DNA of 64,000 bases from Natribaculum breve (GCF_023008585.1 NZ_CP095390.1:1426001-1490000); one strand, 5' to 3'. Shown: positions 1 through 9,497, counted from the first letter of the stretch. Numbers and translations are program-made. The notes: generated by a model not told the origin, from the letters alone.

Positions 1-518
1 TCGCGAGCGACTGGTACGACGTCACGCCGGACGTGATGCCGATGGCGAAAGCGATCGGCGGCATCGGCCTGCCGCTGTCGGGAACGATGTACCACGAGGA
101 TCTCGACACGTGGGATGCGGGCGGTCACGTCGGCACCTACCGCGGGAACGCGCCCGCGATGATCGGCGGCGTCCGCGCGATCGAGTACATCCAGGACAAC
201 GACCTCCTCGCGCACGCACGAGACGTCGGCGAGTACATGCGCGACCAGTTGCGCGCACTCCAGGACGAGACGGACCTCCTCGTCGACGTGCGCGGTCGGG
301 GCATGTTCACCGGCGCGGAGTTCGCCGGCGACGACGACCGAACCGGCAAGGAACTGGTCAAAGACGTCCAGCAGTACTGTTACGAACACGGCGTGCTCGT
401 CTGGTCTGCCGGCCGCCGCGGGAACGTCCTCCGGATAATCCCGCCGCTCGTCCTGACCGAGGAACAGGCCGAAATCGGCATGGAGATCGTCGCCGACGCG
501 ATTCGAGAACAGGTATAG
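1..518 (+). CDS. Class-III PLP-dependent aminotransferase, C-terminal part (partial at window edge)
   Basis: The reading frame is already open at base 3 and runs to TAG at 516-518, so the N-terminal half lies outside the window. About 171 residues are visible. They contain the class-III signature MPMAKAIGGIGLPLSG, whose lysine should bind PLP, followed by GTYRGNAPAM and a normal C-terminal small domain (GRGMFTGAEF, LRIIPPLVLT). The family transfers amino groups from ornithine, GABA or diaminobutyrate-like substrates to 2-oxo acids in the cytoplasm. The substrate cannot be read from this fragment. An Lrp/AsnC regulator follows 242 bp downstream on the same strand, a common partner of amino-acid enzymes. 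Confidence 0.9.
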   Translation, partial: ASDWYDVTPDVMPMAKAIGGIGLPLSGTMYHEDLDTWDAGGHVGTYRGNAPAMIGGVRAIEYIQDNDLLAHARDVGEYMRDQLRALQDETDLLVDVRGRGMFTGAEFAGDDDRTGKELVKDVQQYCYEHGVLVWSAGRRGNVLRIIPPLVLTEEQAEIGMEIVADAIREQV

Positions 519-760
519 ACGCTCGTCCGATCGATCTCTGCTGTTCTAGACAGTAATCGAATCCTTGGAAAGAATTATGGCTATCCCTCGACCAGTGTCG
601 CGTACCGACGTCGTCGCTCGCGCGCTCGAGTCCGACGACTGCCACGCGCTCACCGAAGGGCGACTCTCTCGAGGGGGATAACCCGAGTGTACGCGACGCG
701 CACGCGTACACGGGACGAACGGTCACGGCCGCCGAAACGAGGTCGTCACAGGCACAACAC

Positions 761-1249
761 ATGGACGAAAAGGACATCCGTATTCTCAAGACGATCGCAG
801 CGGAAGGAATCAACAGTCCAGACAAACTCCAGGAGGCGACTGGCATCCCGAAGTCGACGATCCACTATCGTCTCAACCAGCTCAAAGAGGAAGGAGTCCT
901 GGAGAACGACATCATGGACATGAACCTCGAGAAGGTCGGCCTCTCGATCACGCTGATCTCCGAGGTGTGGGCGGAGTTCGAGGAGGGATACCACGATCGC
1001 GTCGGCGAGAAACTCGCCGACATCGAGGGCGTCAACCAGGTCTACTTCACGATGGGCGATACGGACTTCGTCGTGATCTCTCACGTCACCAGCCGGCAGA
1101 TGGTCGAGTCGCTCGTCGAGAGCTTCGAGGCGATCGACGAGATTCGACGGACCAGTTCGAAGTTCGTGATCACGACCGTCAAGGACGAACCGCGTCCGAT
1201 CAACGACTTCGAGTTCGAGACGCTCGCGACGGCACTCACCGACGACTAG
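761..1249 (+). CDS. Lrp/AsnC family transcriptional regulator
   Basis: This 162-aa protein has the family layout. Residues 1-50 form an N-terminal winged helix-turn-helix (DEKDIRILKTIAAEG, then GIPKSTIHYRLNQLKEEGVL). A RAM-type ligand-binding domain follows at about 65-145, with the pattern VGEKLADIEGVNQVYFTMGD. Such proteins form dimers and octamers that sense amino acids and bind promoter DNA. It lies just downstream of the aminotransferase, so control of amino-acid metabolism is a reasonable inference, but the effector is unknown. The ATG at 761 gives a full-length protein with the HTH at its very start. Confidence 0.93.
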   Translation: MDEKDIRILKTIAAEGINSPDKLQEATGIPKSTIHYRLNQLKEEGVLENDIMDMNLEKVGLSITLISEVWAEFEEGYHDRVGEKLADIEGVNQVYFTMGDTDFVVISHVTSRQMVESLVESFEAIDEIRRTSSKFVITTVKDEPRPINDFEFETLATALTDD

Positions 1250-1304
1250 TCGACGGGACAGTCCGATCCGTTGTACGGCCTCTCGCTTCTGTCCAGTGAC
1301 GTCG

Positions 1305-1323
1305 GCCGACGGGTTCCGTCGGC
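1305..1323 (+). terminator. Terminator-like hairpin after the Lrp gene
   Basis: GCCGACGG and CCGTCGGC form a perfect 8-bp stem around the 3-nt loop GTT, 56 bp past the Lrp stop codon. There is no following T-run, so it may stabilise the mRNA end rather than terminate transcription. Confidence 0.4.
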
Positions 1324-1419
1324 AGGGACCGACGGTGCTCGAGTGCCAGTACCACTATGTGTTCTCCCGTCGTCGTACGACTCGTCCACAGTGAACGGGC
1401 AGCGTAGGGACGATCGGCC

Positions 1420-2151
1420 ATGGTAGCGTTTTCGGCTGAGTTCTACTGGATAGCGGGGTTCGCCCTCGTCGCAGCGCTCGTAAACAGCGCGGGAATCGTC
1501 GCCATCTTCCGATACCGGGAGTGGGCGGAACGAAACCTCACCTACTTCATGTGTTTTGCCGCCGGCGTCCTCGTCTCGACGCCGTTGTTACTCGCACTAC
1601 CGAACGCGCTGGCGAACAGTCCGAACGCGGGAGTCAGCGCGCTGGTGGGATTTCTGTTCATGTTCTTCTCGAACGAGCTAATCACGTATCGAACCGGACA
1701 GGAGACGCTCGCGTTCGGCGTGACGGCGGCGGAGGGCATCGGTATCCACTCGCTGGTCGACGGAGTGGTGTACACGGTCACCTTCAGCATCTCCCTGCTG
1801 ACCGGCATCCTGGCGGGGACCGGGCTGGTCGTCCACGAGTTCGCCGAAGGGGTCATCACGTATCTCGTCCTGCTGAGAGGGGACGTGACGGAACGAGCGG
1901 CGGCGATATACGCGTTTTTCGTCGCCGCGCTGACGACCCCGGTCGGGGCGTTCGTCGCCTACCCGCTGGTGAGCAGGCTGGGGGAGAGCGAACTGGGCCT
2001 CATGCTCGGGTTCGTCTCGGGCGTCCTGCTCTACGTCTCCGCGTCCCACCTGCTCCCCGAGGCGAGTTCACACGAGAAGAAACACTCGACTGTCGCCCTC
2101 GTCGCTGGCATCGCCCTGGCGCTTTTCGTCGTGTTCTCGCGGACGACGTGA
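1420..2151 (+). CDS. ZIP family divalent metal transporter
   Basis: This is a 243-aa integral membrane protein with about eight hydrophobic segments. The two diagnostic ZIP motifs are present: EGIGIHSLVDG at about residue 105-115 (TM4) and VHEFAEGVITY at about 137-147 (TM5). The His and Glu residues of these helices form the binuclear metal site. A late SASHLLPEA motif also matches the family. It should import zinc, iron or another divalent cation into the cytoplasm. The His-rich cytoplasmic loop of many ZIPs is missing. The gene stands alone, with 170 bp upstream. Confidence 0.92.
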   Translation: MVAFSAEFYWIAGFALVAALVNSAGIVAIFRYREWAERNLTYFMCFAAGVLVSTPLLLALPNALANSPNAGVSALVGFLFMFFSNELITYRTGQETLAFGVTAAEGIGIHSLVDGVVYTVTFSISLLTGILAGTGLVVHEFAEGVITYLVLLRGDVTERAAAIYAFFVAALTTPVGAFVAYPLVSRLGESELGLMLGFVSGVLLYVSASHLLPEASSHEKKHSTVALVAGIALALFVVFSRTT

Positions 2152-2209
2152 GATCGGCGACACTCACGGCGGAGACGACCGACTCGAGGTGAGCAGGATA
2201 GCTCGTGTG

Positions 2210-3262
2210 TCAACGACGCGTTCGCGCGAGGGCTGCGACGACGAGCGCGGTCACCGCCACGAGAACGCCGAAGCCTGGCAGTTCCTCGTCGGTATTCTCG
2301 CTCGAGTCGTCGGTGTTCTCGTCGCCTTCGTTGTCGTCGTCGGTATTCTCGCTCGAGTTGTCGGTATGCTCGTCGCTTTCGTTACCGTCGTCGGTTTCGC
2401 TTTCGTTGTCGGCGTCCTGGTCCGGGTAGGCGTCTGCCGGCGGGTCGAGCTGGAGGACGACGACGACCTGCCCGTGTGACGTCTCGGGTCGGTAGGTCCA
2501 GCCGCCGCCGGCTTCCTCGTAGGATTCTGCGTCGGCGATCGGATCGACGCTCGAGTCCCAGCCGTCGCCGATGGGACCCTGCTGGACGTAGCCGACCACG
2601 TCGATCCAGTCGGCGTACTCGCCGTCGACCTGCGCCTGGCCGTACTCGACGGTGCCGCCGTCTTCGGGCAGGCCGTGCACCTCGATGCAGTGGGAGTCGA
2701 GGTAGCCGTCACCCTGGGGCAGTTCCGAGGAGGTCCCGAACTGGTCGGCGTCGAGCGGCCGTTCGTAGTGGTCGGTCAGGGGGAAGTCGACGGTCAGCGG
2801 ATCGGCAGAGCTGTGCCACTCGATCGAGTCGCTGGTCGGGATCGTGACGCTCGTATCCGGGACGGTTTCGCCGACGATCGGGTCGCCGTCCTCGTTGAGG
2901 AGGGTGACGCAGATCTTCCCGGAGCCGTCGCCGAGGTAGGGATTGCGGTACTCGTCGCGCGGGTTGACGTAGCTGATCCAGCTCCCGTCGCTGGCGGCCG
3001 CCTCGAAGTACGGATCGCCTTCCTCGGGAACCGGCTCCTCGTAGGCGTCTTCTATCGGTTCCGTCGAGTTCCGGGCGTCCGCACTCTGGCCGTACACGCC
3101 CCGCGGATCGGTCGTATCTGGTCGAACGTCGACGGTCGGCGAACTGGCTGCCGAGTGGTCGGTGCCTGCGACGACCATCGTCGCGGTGAAGCCACTGCAT
3201 ACCACGAGTAGCCCGAGGGCGATCGTCGCGAGATCGCTAGCTGTGAATCGGAGGTCTGGCAT
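2210..3262 (-). CDS. PGF-CTERM sorted secreted/surface protein of unknown function
   Basis: This 350-aa protein has an N-terminal hydrophobic signal segment (about residues 8-32), a folded region rich in Trp, Gly and Asp with two cysteines, then a low-complexity Asn/Asp/Glu/Ser/Thr linker. It ends in LPGFGVLVAVTALVVAALAR plus a final Arg-rich tail, the PGF-CTERM tripartite signal recognised by archaeosortase ArtA. The protein should therefore be exported, cleaved and lipid-anchored at the S-layer side. The linker contains a 17-codon tandem duplication (unit SSENTDDDNEGDENTDD, second copy partial). No enzymatic motif was recognised in the folded part. Confidence 0.88.
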   Translation of the reverse strand: MPDLRFTASDLATIALGLLVVCSGFTATMVVAGTDHSAASSPTVDVRPDTTDPRGVYGQSADARNSTEPIEDAYEEPVPEEGDPYFEAAASDGSWISYVNPRDEYRNPYLGDGSGKICVTLLNEDGDPIVGETVPDTSVTIPTSDSIEWHSSADPLTVDFPLTDHYERPLDADQFGTSSELPQGDGYLDSHCIEVHGLPEDGGTVEYGQAQVDGEYADWIDVVGYVQQGPIGDGWDSSVDPIADAESYEEAGGGWTYRPETSHGQVVVVLQLDPPADAYPDQDADNESETDDGNESDEHTDNSSENTDDDNEGDENTDDSSENTDEELPGFGVLVAVTALVVAALARTRR

Positions 3263-3389
3263 GGATGTACTCGTAACGTCCTGCTGTCGAACCGGGATCG
3301 GACGGACGAGTCCGGTGGGACCGTCGCGGCCGACGCTCTCGAACCGCCGTCCGCCGTACCAGCCCGGCCGATGGACGACACGATCGAAG

Positions 3390-3416
3390 TAGTAAGTTTA
3401 CCTACCTATATATGAT
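3390..3416 (-). promoter_or_regulatory. Possible TATA region for the PGF-CTERM gene
   Basis: The only AT-rich patch upstream of the gene is CCTACCTATATATGATCA, read on the complement as an ATATATAGG box. It lies about 145 nt before the start, which would give an unusually long leader of about 120 nt. The rest of the 292-bp gap 3263-3554 shows nothing else. Confidence 0.35.
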
Positions 3417-3554
3417 CAGAGTAACTGTCGGTAGGCGGTGAGTAACCGCCCGTTTTCGGTCGACTGCGGGGCCGAGCGGACGCGACCGAGCGCGAGCGAC
3501 GACGCCCAGACGCCGGGAGACGTCACGAGTGACTCGAGACGCCGCGAGCGGAGA

Positions 3555-5105
3555 TCAGTCGCCGATCCAGTCGGCGAAACTCCCCTCGAGTAACGTCGCC
3601 GACTGCCGATCGAGGTACCGGCGTTGCATCGCGGCGATCGCGTCGGCGAGACTCGCGCCCGCTTCGACGCGACTCGAGACCTCGCGGTACTTCCAGCCGG
3701 CGGGCGTCACGCGCTGGCGCACTCGCCGACGGAGCGGGTAGAGGTACTTCGCGGCCTGTTCGTCGGTCAGCCCGCGGTTGATCAGGCCGTCTTCGGCGTG
3801 GGCGAGCAGGTCCTCGTAGAGGCGTTCGCGATCGGCCGTCTCCTGACCGTCGTTCGTGATCCAGGTGAGGTCGGCCGACAGCCCGTCTCGCATCGCCGCG
3901 TAGAAGTTCTCCTGGGCGAGTTCCCAGTCGAGTTCGACAGCCGGATGCTCGAGTCTGGTCAGGCTCTCCAGGAGGCCGGCGAACGCGGCCTGGAAGGCGA
4001 CGGAGTCGCGGACGGTCGGCTGGGCGGGGATCGGCCGGAACTCGATCCGGGCGTTCGCGGCGGATCGGGTCGCGCCGTCGAAGACCGGTCGGACCCACCG
4101 CCAGTAGGTGCCGTGTTTGCGCCGGAAGTGGGCGAATCGGTCGTCGAAGCGATCGCCCGTCGTGACTGGCATCGGGACGAACGTGTCGTCGTCGACGACC
4201 CGGTCGACGGCCTGCTCGACGGTCTCTAAGTCCCGCGGGAAGCGCACCTTCCCGGCACCGGCCGAGGGAGCGTTGAGAACCGTCTCGAAGACGCTGATCC
4301 GGTGTTCCATCCAGGCGTCGCCGAGGACGTCGTCGGCCGTGGCGTCCTCGTCGTAACAGTCCGCCGGGAAAAACGGCGAGTTGACGCCGAGTGCGAGCAG
4401 CGGACCGGCGATCCGGAGTGCGTAGTTGAAGTACGTCGGGAGGTCGGCGGCGTGGGGCACCTGGTAGTGGGGCTGGATCGACGTGATCAGACTCTCGGGC
4501 ATCACCGTGTCGCCCGACAGCGAGACGTTGGGTGCCTCGATGCGCATCCCCGCGGCGTCGGCGCGAGTCGTGTTCGCCATCGCGTGATAGCGCGCCGCGT
4601 CGCTCATGTTCGTCGCGACGCGAATCGTCCGTTCGTCGTCCCCGTCGCCGACGGTTCGCTCGACGCTGTCGGTGAGGTAGTCGTGAGCGCGTTCGCCTTC
4701 CGGCGGGAGCGTCCACAGACCGTCGCTGACCAGTCGCATCCCTTCGATTTCGGTGACGTCGAGCGCCGTCTGGAGGCGCGCTTTCACCTCCGACTCCTGG
4801 GCGGCCAGTCCGTATGCGTTCAGCGGCTGTGGACTGGTCGTCATCTCCGCGTTGTGGAGACCGAGTTCCTTCTCGAACCCGATCAACTCGAGCAGCCGGC
4901 GGGGGACCCGCCGCAGCGTGCATCCGTCGGCGTCGGTCGCGTAGAACTCGTACTCGAGGCCGACGATCGCCTGTGGGTTGTCGAACGCCCCGTCTCGAAT
5001 ACCGGACTTGATCACCTCGGCGTCCTCCTCGACGCGTTCCTGGAACGAGTCCCCGTCGACCGACAGGACGTCGGCGACCCGCGCCGCCAGCTCCTCTTCA
5101 GCCAT
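3555..5105 (-). CDS. GCS2-like carboxylate-amine ligase family protein
   Basis: The 516-aa product has features of the glutamate-cysteine ligase type 2 superfamily. GLEYEFYATD at residues 49-58 corresponds to the conserved GxExE metal/ATP motif. Later come NVSLSGDTVMPESLITSIQPHYQV and ARIEFRPIPAQPT, which resemble the substrate-loop and C-terminal Arg motifs. Haloarchaea use gamma-glutamylcysteine as their main thiol, but the known haloarchaeal ligase is nearer 360 residues, so this longer protein may join another acid to an amine. It would be cytoplasmic. It is divergent from the ABC genes and I see no operon partner. Confidence 0.7.
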   Translation of the reverse strand: MAEEELAARVADVLSVDGDSFQERVEEDAEVIKSGIRDGAFDNPQAIVGLEYEFYATDADGCTLRRVPRRLLELIGFEKELGLHNAEMTTSPQPLNAYGLAAQESEVKARLQTALDVTEIEGMRLVSDGLWTLPPEGERAHDYLTDSVERTVGDGDDERTIRVATNMSDAARYHAMANTTRADAAGMRIEAPNVSLSGDTVMPESLITSIQPHYQVPHAADLPTYFNYALRIAGPLLALGVNSPFFPADCYDEDATADDVLGDAWMEHRISVFETVLNAPSAGAGKVRFPRDLETVEQAVDRVVDDDTFVPMPVTTGDRFDDRFAHFRRKHGTYWRWVRPVFDGATRSAANARIEFRPIPAQPTVRDSVAFQAAFAGLLESLTRLEHPAVELDWELAQENFYAAMRDGLSADLTWITNDGQETADRERLYEDLLAHAEDGLINRGLTDEQAAKYLYPLRRRVRQRVTPAGWKYREVSSRVEAGASLADAIAAMQRRYLDRQSATLLEGSFADWIGD

Positions 5106-5200
5106 GCGCGAGTGTGCACTCCGGACGAACTTGAATGCACGTCTCTCACCTCGCTGGTCGATCGAACCGACTGGTCGGTCGCGTCCGTCGCTGCCAGCAC

Positions 5201-5210
5201 AGTTATTATC
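5201..5210 (+). promoter_or_regulatory. TATA box of the ABC/permease operon
   Basis: AGTTATTATC is centred about 26 nt before a predicted transcription start near 5231. That leaves only about 6 nt of leader before the ATG at 5237 and supports this start over longer in-frame starts. Confidence 0.55.
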
Positions 5211-5236
5211 GTCACCCGAGAACGTCTCGGCGTTCG

Positions 5237-5995
5237 ATGGTCGCCATACGGGCAGACGGACTCGAGAAGTCGTACGGTTCTGTCGACGCGCTGTCTGGAA
5301 TGCGCTTCAGCGTGTCCCGCGGCGAACTGTTCGGCTTTCTCGGTCCAAACGGTGCTGGAAAGACGACGACGATCCGCGTCCTGACGGGACAGATCGTCCC
5401 CGACCGCGGGACTGCGACGGTCCTCGAGACCGACCCCGTCGCGGAGCCGATCGAGACGCGACGCCGCGTCGGCATCCTCCCCGAACAGGAGTCGCCGCCG
5501 AGTTTCCTCACGCCACGCGAGTACTTCGAGTTCGTCGGGAAGGTGCGCGACCTGGACTCCGATCGGGTGACGTCGCGGGTCGAAACGTGGGCCGATCGGC
5601 TCGGCTTTCGGAGCAAACTCGACACGCTCCACACCGACCTCTCCCGGGGGCAACAACAGAAGGTGATGATCACGCAGGCGTTCCTCCACGAACCCGACGT
5701 GGTCTTCATCGACGAGCCGCTCGCGAACCTCGATCCGCTGGTCCAGGAACAGGTCAAGCGATTCCTGGTCGCCTACGCCGACGACGGCAACGCCGTCTTC
5801 GTCTCGACGCACAACATCGACGTCGCCGCCGACGTCTGTACCCGGGTCGGCATCGTCGCCGACGGACGGCTCGTCGCCGAGCGCGACCTCGCGGACGGAG
5901 CCGAGGACGGCGACTCGCTGCTCGAGACGTTCCTGACGCACGTCGACGACGTCGACCCGCGAGACGTACCGGCCCAGATGACGGGACAGCCATGA
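5237..5995 (+). CDS. ABC transporter ATP-binding protein (ABC-2 exporter type)
   Basis: This 252-aa ATPase carries all nucleotide-binding motifs. Walker A is GPNGAGKTT (about 36-44), the signature is LSRGQQQKV (about 134), Walker B is VVFIDEP (about 155), the D-loop is LANLDP, and the switch His is in STHNIDV. The start at 5237 (MVAIRADGLEKSYGS) follows a TATA box and matches the family N-terminus; upstream in-frame codons lack protein-like composition. It overlaps the permease gene by ATGA, so translation is probably coupled. Together they form an exporter at the cytoplasmic membrane with unknown cargo. Confidence 0.93.
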   Translation: MVAIRADGLEKSYGSVDALSGMRFSVSRGELFGFLGPNGAGKTTTIRVLTGQIVPDRGTATVLETDPVAEPIETRRRVGILPEQESPPSFLTPREYFEFVGKVRDLDSDRVTSRVETWADRLGFRSKLDTLHTDLSRGQQQKVMITQAFLHEPDVVFIDEPLANLDPLVQEQVKRFLVAYADDGNAVFVSTHNIDVAADVCTRVGIVADGRLVAERDLADGAEDGDSLLETFLTHVDDVDPRDVPAQMTGQP

Positions 5996-7437
5996 GTCGT
6001 CGCGTCGACTGGACGGTGTTCGTGGCGCTGTTTCGCGAGGAGTGGCGACTCCACGCCGAACTGTTCGGAGGCCGGCGCTTCCTGCTCTTTCCGGGCTTGC
6101 TCGCGGCGCTGTCGGCGAGTGCTGCGGTCGGGCTGGACGCGACCGGGACGACGCCGGGCGAGTTCGTCGCCGGACTGCACGTCTTCGCGCTCGTCTTCGG
6201 CCTCTACAGCGGGACGGCCGGTTTCGCCGGCTCCGACATGCTCGAGAACGTCTTCGGGCGGCTGACGCTTTTGCTCTCGAGTTCGACGACGCTGCCGCTG
6301 TCGCGACGACGGCTGCTCGGAACCTTCCTCGTCAAAGACGCGCTGTACTACGGCGGACTGTTCGTCCTGCCGATGGCGGTCGGGATCGTCCCGCTGGTCG
6401 GCGCGTCGGCGACGGCACCGCTCGTCGTGGCCGAACTGTGGCTCTCGCTGTTTCTCGCGTTCGTCGCCGGCATGGTCGTCACCGTCGCGGCCATCGCCCT
6501 CAGAACGCGAGGCGTTCCGGGGTGGGCGATCGTCGCTGCTGCCGTCCTCGTCGCCGTCGCCGTCTGGACGACCGGCGGTACTCGAGTGCTGTGGCACGGA
6601 CTCGTCAGCTACGACGGGTCGGTCGGGTCGGCCGTCGTCCTCGCGGTCTCGGCCGTCGCCGTCGGCAGCCTCGCGCTCGCGGGCTACGATCCCAGCTACA
6701 GCCGACCGTCGCGGACGGCGAGCGACCGCTTCGCCCGACTCGAGGACGCGCTCCCGACCGACGAGGGCGGGTTGATCGCGAAGACGCTGCTCGACCTCGC
6801 GCGCTCGAGCGGCGGCGTCGTCAAACCGTTCGTCTCGGCGGGCATCCTGCTCGCGCTGGTCGCGTTCCTGGTCGGCGTCGTCGACTCGATCACGGGGATC
6901 GAACCGTCGCCGGGGATCTTCTTCGGCGGCGTGCTCGGACTCACCGCGTTCACGACGTACAACTGGCTGACCCAGTTCGACTCCGTCGAGGAGTACCTCG
7001 CCTACCCGGTGACGGTCGAGGCCGTCTTCGACGCCAAGCGGACCGCGTTCGTCCTCGTCGGAGCGCCGACGATGGCCGTCCCGTACCTCGTCGCCGTCGT
7101 GGCGTTCGACGCGACGAGACTCGACGCGCTCGTCGGCGCGTTCTTGCTCGCTGGCTACTCGCTGTACTACTACGGACTGACCGTCTACGTCGCCGGCTTC
7201 TCCCCCAACGAGTTCCTCTTCGACGCGATCCGCTTTGGCGCGTTCACCGTCGGCGTCGCCGTCGCCCTCGTGCCGACGCTGATCGTCGGGTTCGTGGTCG
7301 TCCCCCCGTCGGCACCTGTCGCCGCCGCGCTCGGCTGTGCGGGACTCGTCTTCGGCGGCGTCGGCCTCGCGCTCTCGAGTCGCGCGGGGCCGCGCTGGGG
7401 TCGGCGGTACCGGTCCGGACGGGCGGAGTCCGCCTGA
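5992..7437 (+). CDS. ABC-2 type transporter permease
   Basis: The 481-aa protein is largely hydrophobic, with about ten membrane segments. Its N-terminus, MSRRVDWTVFVALFREEWRL, is typical of permeases that pair with stand-alone ABC ATPases. The start codon overlaps the ATPase stop (ATGA at 5992-5995). The pair resembles drug, lipid or antibiotic-type exporters, but no substrate can be inferred. The downstream serine hydrolase is 131 bp away with its own upstream signals, so it may not belong to the same transcript. Confidence 0.88.
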   Translation: MSRRVDWTVFVALFREEWRLHAELFGGRRFLLFPGLLAALSASAAVGLDATGTTPGEFVAGLHVFALVFGLYSGTAGFAGSDMLENVFGRLTLLLSSSTTLPLSRRRLLGTFLVKDALYYGGLFVLPMAVGIVPLVGASATAPLVVAELWLSLFLAFVAGMVVTVAAIALRTRGVPGWAIVAAAVLVAVAVWTTGGTRVLWHGLVSYDGSVGSAVVLAVSAVAVGSLALAGYDPSYSRPSRTASDRFARLEDALPTDEGGLIAKTLLDLARSSGGVVKPFVSAGILLALVAFLVGVVDSITGIEPSPGIFFGGVLGLTAFTTYNWLTQFDSVEEYLAYPVTVEAVFDAKRTAFVLVGAPTMAVPYLVAVVAFDATRLDALVGAFLLAGYSLYYYGLTVYVAGFSPNEFLFDAIRFGAFTVGVAVALVPTLIVGFVVVPPSAPVAAALGCAGLVFGGVGLALSSRAGPRWGRRYRSGRAESA

Positions 7438-7527
7438 CCTGCACGCGGCGTCGGCGGGCGACACCGTCGAACGACCGGAACGTGTACAACAGAACGATAT
7501 TTCTGCCAGGACGACGAACCGTCTGCC

Positions 7528-7572
7528 GTGAGCACGAGTTATCGATCGCCGAGCGGACCCGGGGAACCGTGA
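7528..7572 (+). other. Possible 14-codon upstream ORF overlapping the serine hydrolase start
   Basis: GTG at 7528 opens a frame of 14 codons that ends in TGA at 7570-7572, overlapping the GTG start at 7569 as GTGA. An AT-rich CGATATTTC stretch lies about 28 nt upstream, at a distance suited to a leaderless start at 7528. It may be a leader peptide for translational coupling, or chance. Confidence 0.3.
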
Positions 7573-9497
7573 CCCGACGCGACCCGACGCGGCGATCCGT
7601 CCTCGCGGGCATCGGTGCCGCCAGTGCAGCGGCAGTTGCACCCGCAGTCGCGGGTTCGAGCCAGCCAGCGACACAGGAAGGTCCCCTCGCCGACCGCCAG
7701 GAACTCGAGGCGTTCCTCGACGGCGTGATGGACTCGCACCTCGAGGACCACGACGTCGCCGGTGCGACGGTCGCCGTCGTCGACGGCGACGAGACGTTCG
7801 CGAAGGGATACGGCTACGCCGACGTCGACGCCGAAACGCCGGTCGACGCCGACGAGACGCTCTTTCGGATCGGCTCGGTGTCGAAGCTGTTCACCTGGAC
7901 CGCCGCCATGCAGGCGGTCGAACGCGGCGACGTAGCGATCGACGAGGACGTCGACGCGGCCCTCGAGGCGGTCGACCTCCCCGAGACCTACGACGAACCG
8001 ATCAGACTCGACCACCTCGCGACCCACACCCCCGGCTTCGAGGAACGCCTCCGGGGAACGTTCGTCCAGGGCGAGGCGGTTCTGGAGCCGCTCGAGACGG
8101 TGCTCCGGACGGAGATGCCGGCCCGGGTGCGGCCGCCGGGCGAGTTCGCGGCCTACTCGAACTACGGCTCGGCGCTCGCCGGCCAGCTAGTCGCCGAGAC
8201 CGCCGACTCGTCGTTCGAGGCGGTCGTCGAGGAGGGGATCCTCGAGCCGCTCTCGATGGAACGAAGCACGTTCGCCCAGCCGGTCCCCGACGACCTCGCG
8301 GGATCTCTCTCGAAGGGGTACGGAGCCGACGGCACCAGCGAGGGCGAGTTCGAGTACGTCGGCATCCCGCCTGCGGGTGCGATGAGCGCCACGGCGACCG
8401 ACGTGGCGAGGTTCGCGCGGTCGTTCCTGCGAGACGGCGCGGTCGACGACGGGCGGATCCTCGAGGCGGAGACGGTCGCGGAGATGCACCGCCGGCGGTT
8501 CGGCCACGACGAGCGACTGAACGGGATCGCCTTCGGTTTCTACGAGATGAGCAGAAACGGCGTCCGCGTGGTCGGTCACGGCGGCGACACGGAGCTCTTT
8601 CACAGCCTCCTGTTTCTGCTCCCCGAACGCGACGTGGGCGTGTTCGTCTCCTACAACAGCGTCGGCGGGATCGCCGCGCGAGAGGCGTTCGTCGACGCGT
8701 TCTTCGAGCGGTACTTCCCGGAGCCAGAGGCGGAGACGCCGACGCCGGACGGTCCGCCGGAACGAGCCGACGCGATCACCGGCACCTACCGCTCGAACCG
8801 GGTCCCGTACACGACCTCCGAGAAGTTCGTCGGGTTCCCCTCGACGATCTCCGTCTCGGTCGACGACGAGGGACGACTCGTCACCGAACCCCTCGGCGGC
8901 GAGCCGACGCGGTGGGTCGAAGTCGAACCGCTGCTGTTCGAGGAAGTCGGCGGTCCCGACAGACTCGCCTTTCGCGAGGAGGACGGCGAGATCACCCACC
9001 TCTTTCTCGACAGCACGCCGGTCACGGCCTTCGAGCGCCTCTCCCGGCGCGAACGGCCGCTCGTCCAGCTCGCAGTGCTCGGGATCTCGGCGCTGGTCTT
9101 TCTCACCGCTGCGGTCGGCTGGCCGCTGGCCGCCGGCTGGCGACGCTACCGGGGGACGACGGCCACCGTCGACGGCGACTCGCCGCTTCGGTACGCCCGC
9201 TGGGTTGCGGGGGCGACGAGCGTGACGTTTCTCGCGTTCGTCGGAGCGTTCGCCGGCCTCCTCGCGAGCGATCCGACCGGCTTCTTGCTCGGCGACCCAC
9301 TCGCGTTCCGCCTGCTGCTTGCCGTCCCGCTGCTCGGGGCGATCGGTGCCACGCTGACCGTCGGGCTGACCGCGTGGGCGTGGTACGAGCGCCGGTGGGG
9401 ACCGCTCGCCCGGCTTCACTACACGATCGTCGCCCTCGCCAGCGTCGCCTTCTGCTGGATGCTCGCCTACTGGAACCTGCTGTGGTACCAGATGTGA
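7569..9497 (+). CDS. Tat-exported class C beta-lactamase-like serine hydrolase with C-terminal membrane domain
   Basis: The 642-aa product starts with a twin-arginine signal (RRSVLAGIGAASAAAVAPAV) and no lipobox cysteine. The penicillin-binding/beta-lactamase fold is supported by SVSK (about residue 102, nucleophile Ser and base Lys), YSN (about 195) and HGG (about 336). Four hydrophobic segments fill residues 497-642, so the enzyme should face outward and be held in the membrane. Haloarchaea lack peptidoglycan, so it is probably an esterase, peptidase or D-amino-acid-like hydrolase rather than a beta-lactamase. The GTG at 7569 is the only start that gives the Tat signal; no ATG is in frame before it. 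Confidence 0.88.
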   Translation: MTRRDPTRRSVLAGIGAASAAAVAPAVAGSSQPATQEGPLADRQELEAFLDGVMDSHLEDHDVAGATVAVVDGDETFAKGYGYADVDAETPVDADETLFRIGSVSKLFTWTAAMQAVERGDVAIDEDVDAALEAVDLPETYDEPIRLDHLATHTPGFEERLRGTFVQGEAVLEPLETVLRTEMPARVRPPGEFAAYSNYGSALAGQLVAETADSSFEAVVEEGILEPLSMERSTFAQPVPDDLAGSLSKGYGADGTSEGEFEYVGIPPAGAMSATATDVARFARSFLRDGAVDDGRILEAETVAEMHRRRFGHDERLNGIAFGFYEMSRNGVRVVGHGGDTELFHSLLFLLPERDVGVFVSYNSVGGIAAREAFVDAFFERYFPEPEAETPTPDGPPERADAITGTYRSNRVPYTTSEKFVGFPSTISVSVDDEGRLVTEPLGGEPTRWVEVEPLLFEEVGGPDRLAFREEDGEITHLFLDSTPVTAFERLSRRERPLVQLAVLGISALVFLTAAVGWPLAAGWRRYRGTTATVDGDSPLRYARWVAGATSVTFLAFVGAFAGLLASDPTGFLLGDPLAFRLLLAVPLLGAIGATLTVGLTAWAWYERRWGPLARLHYTIVALASVAFCWMLAYWNLLWYQM

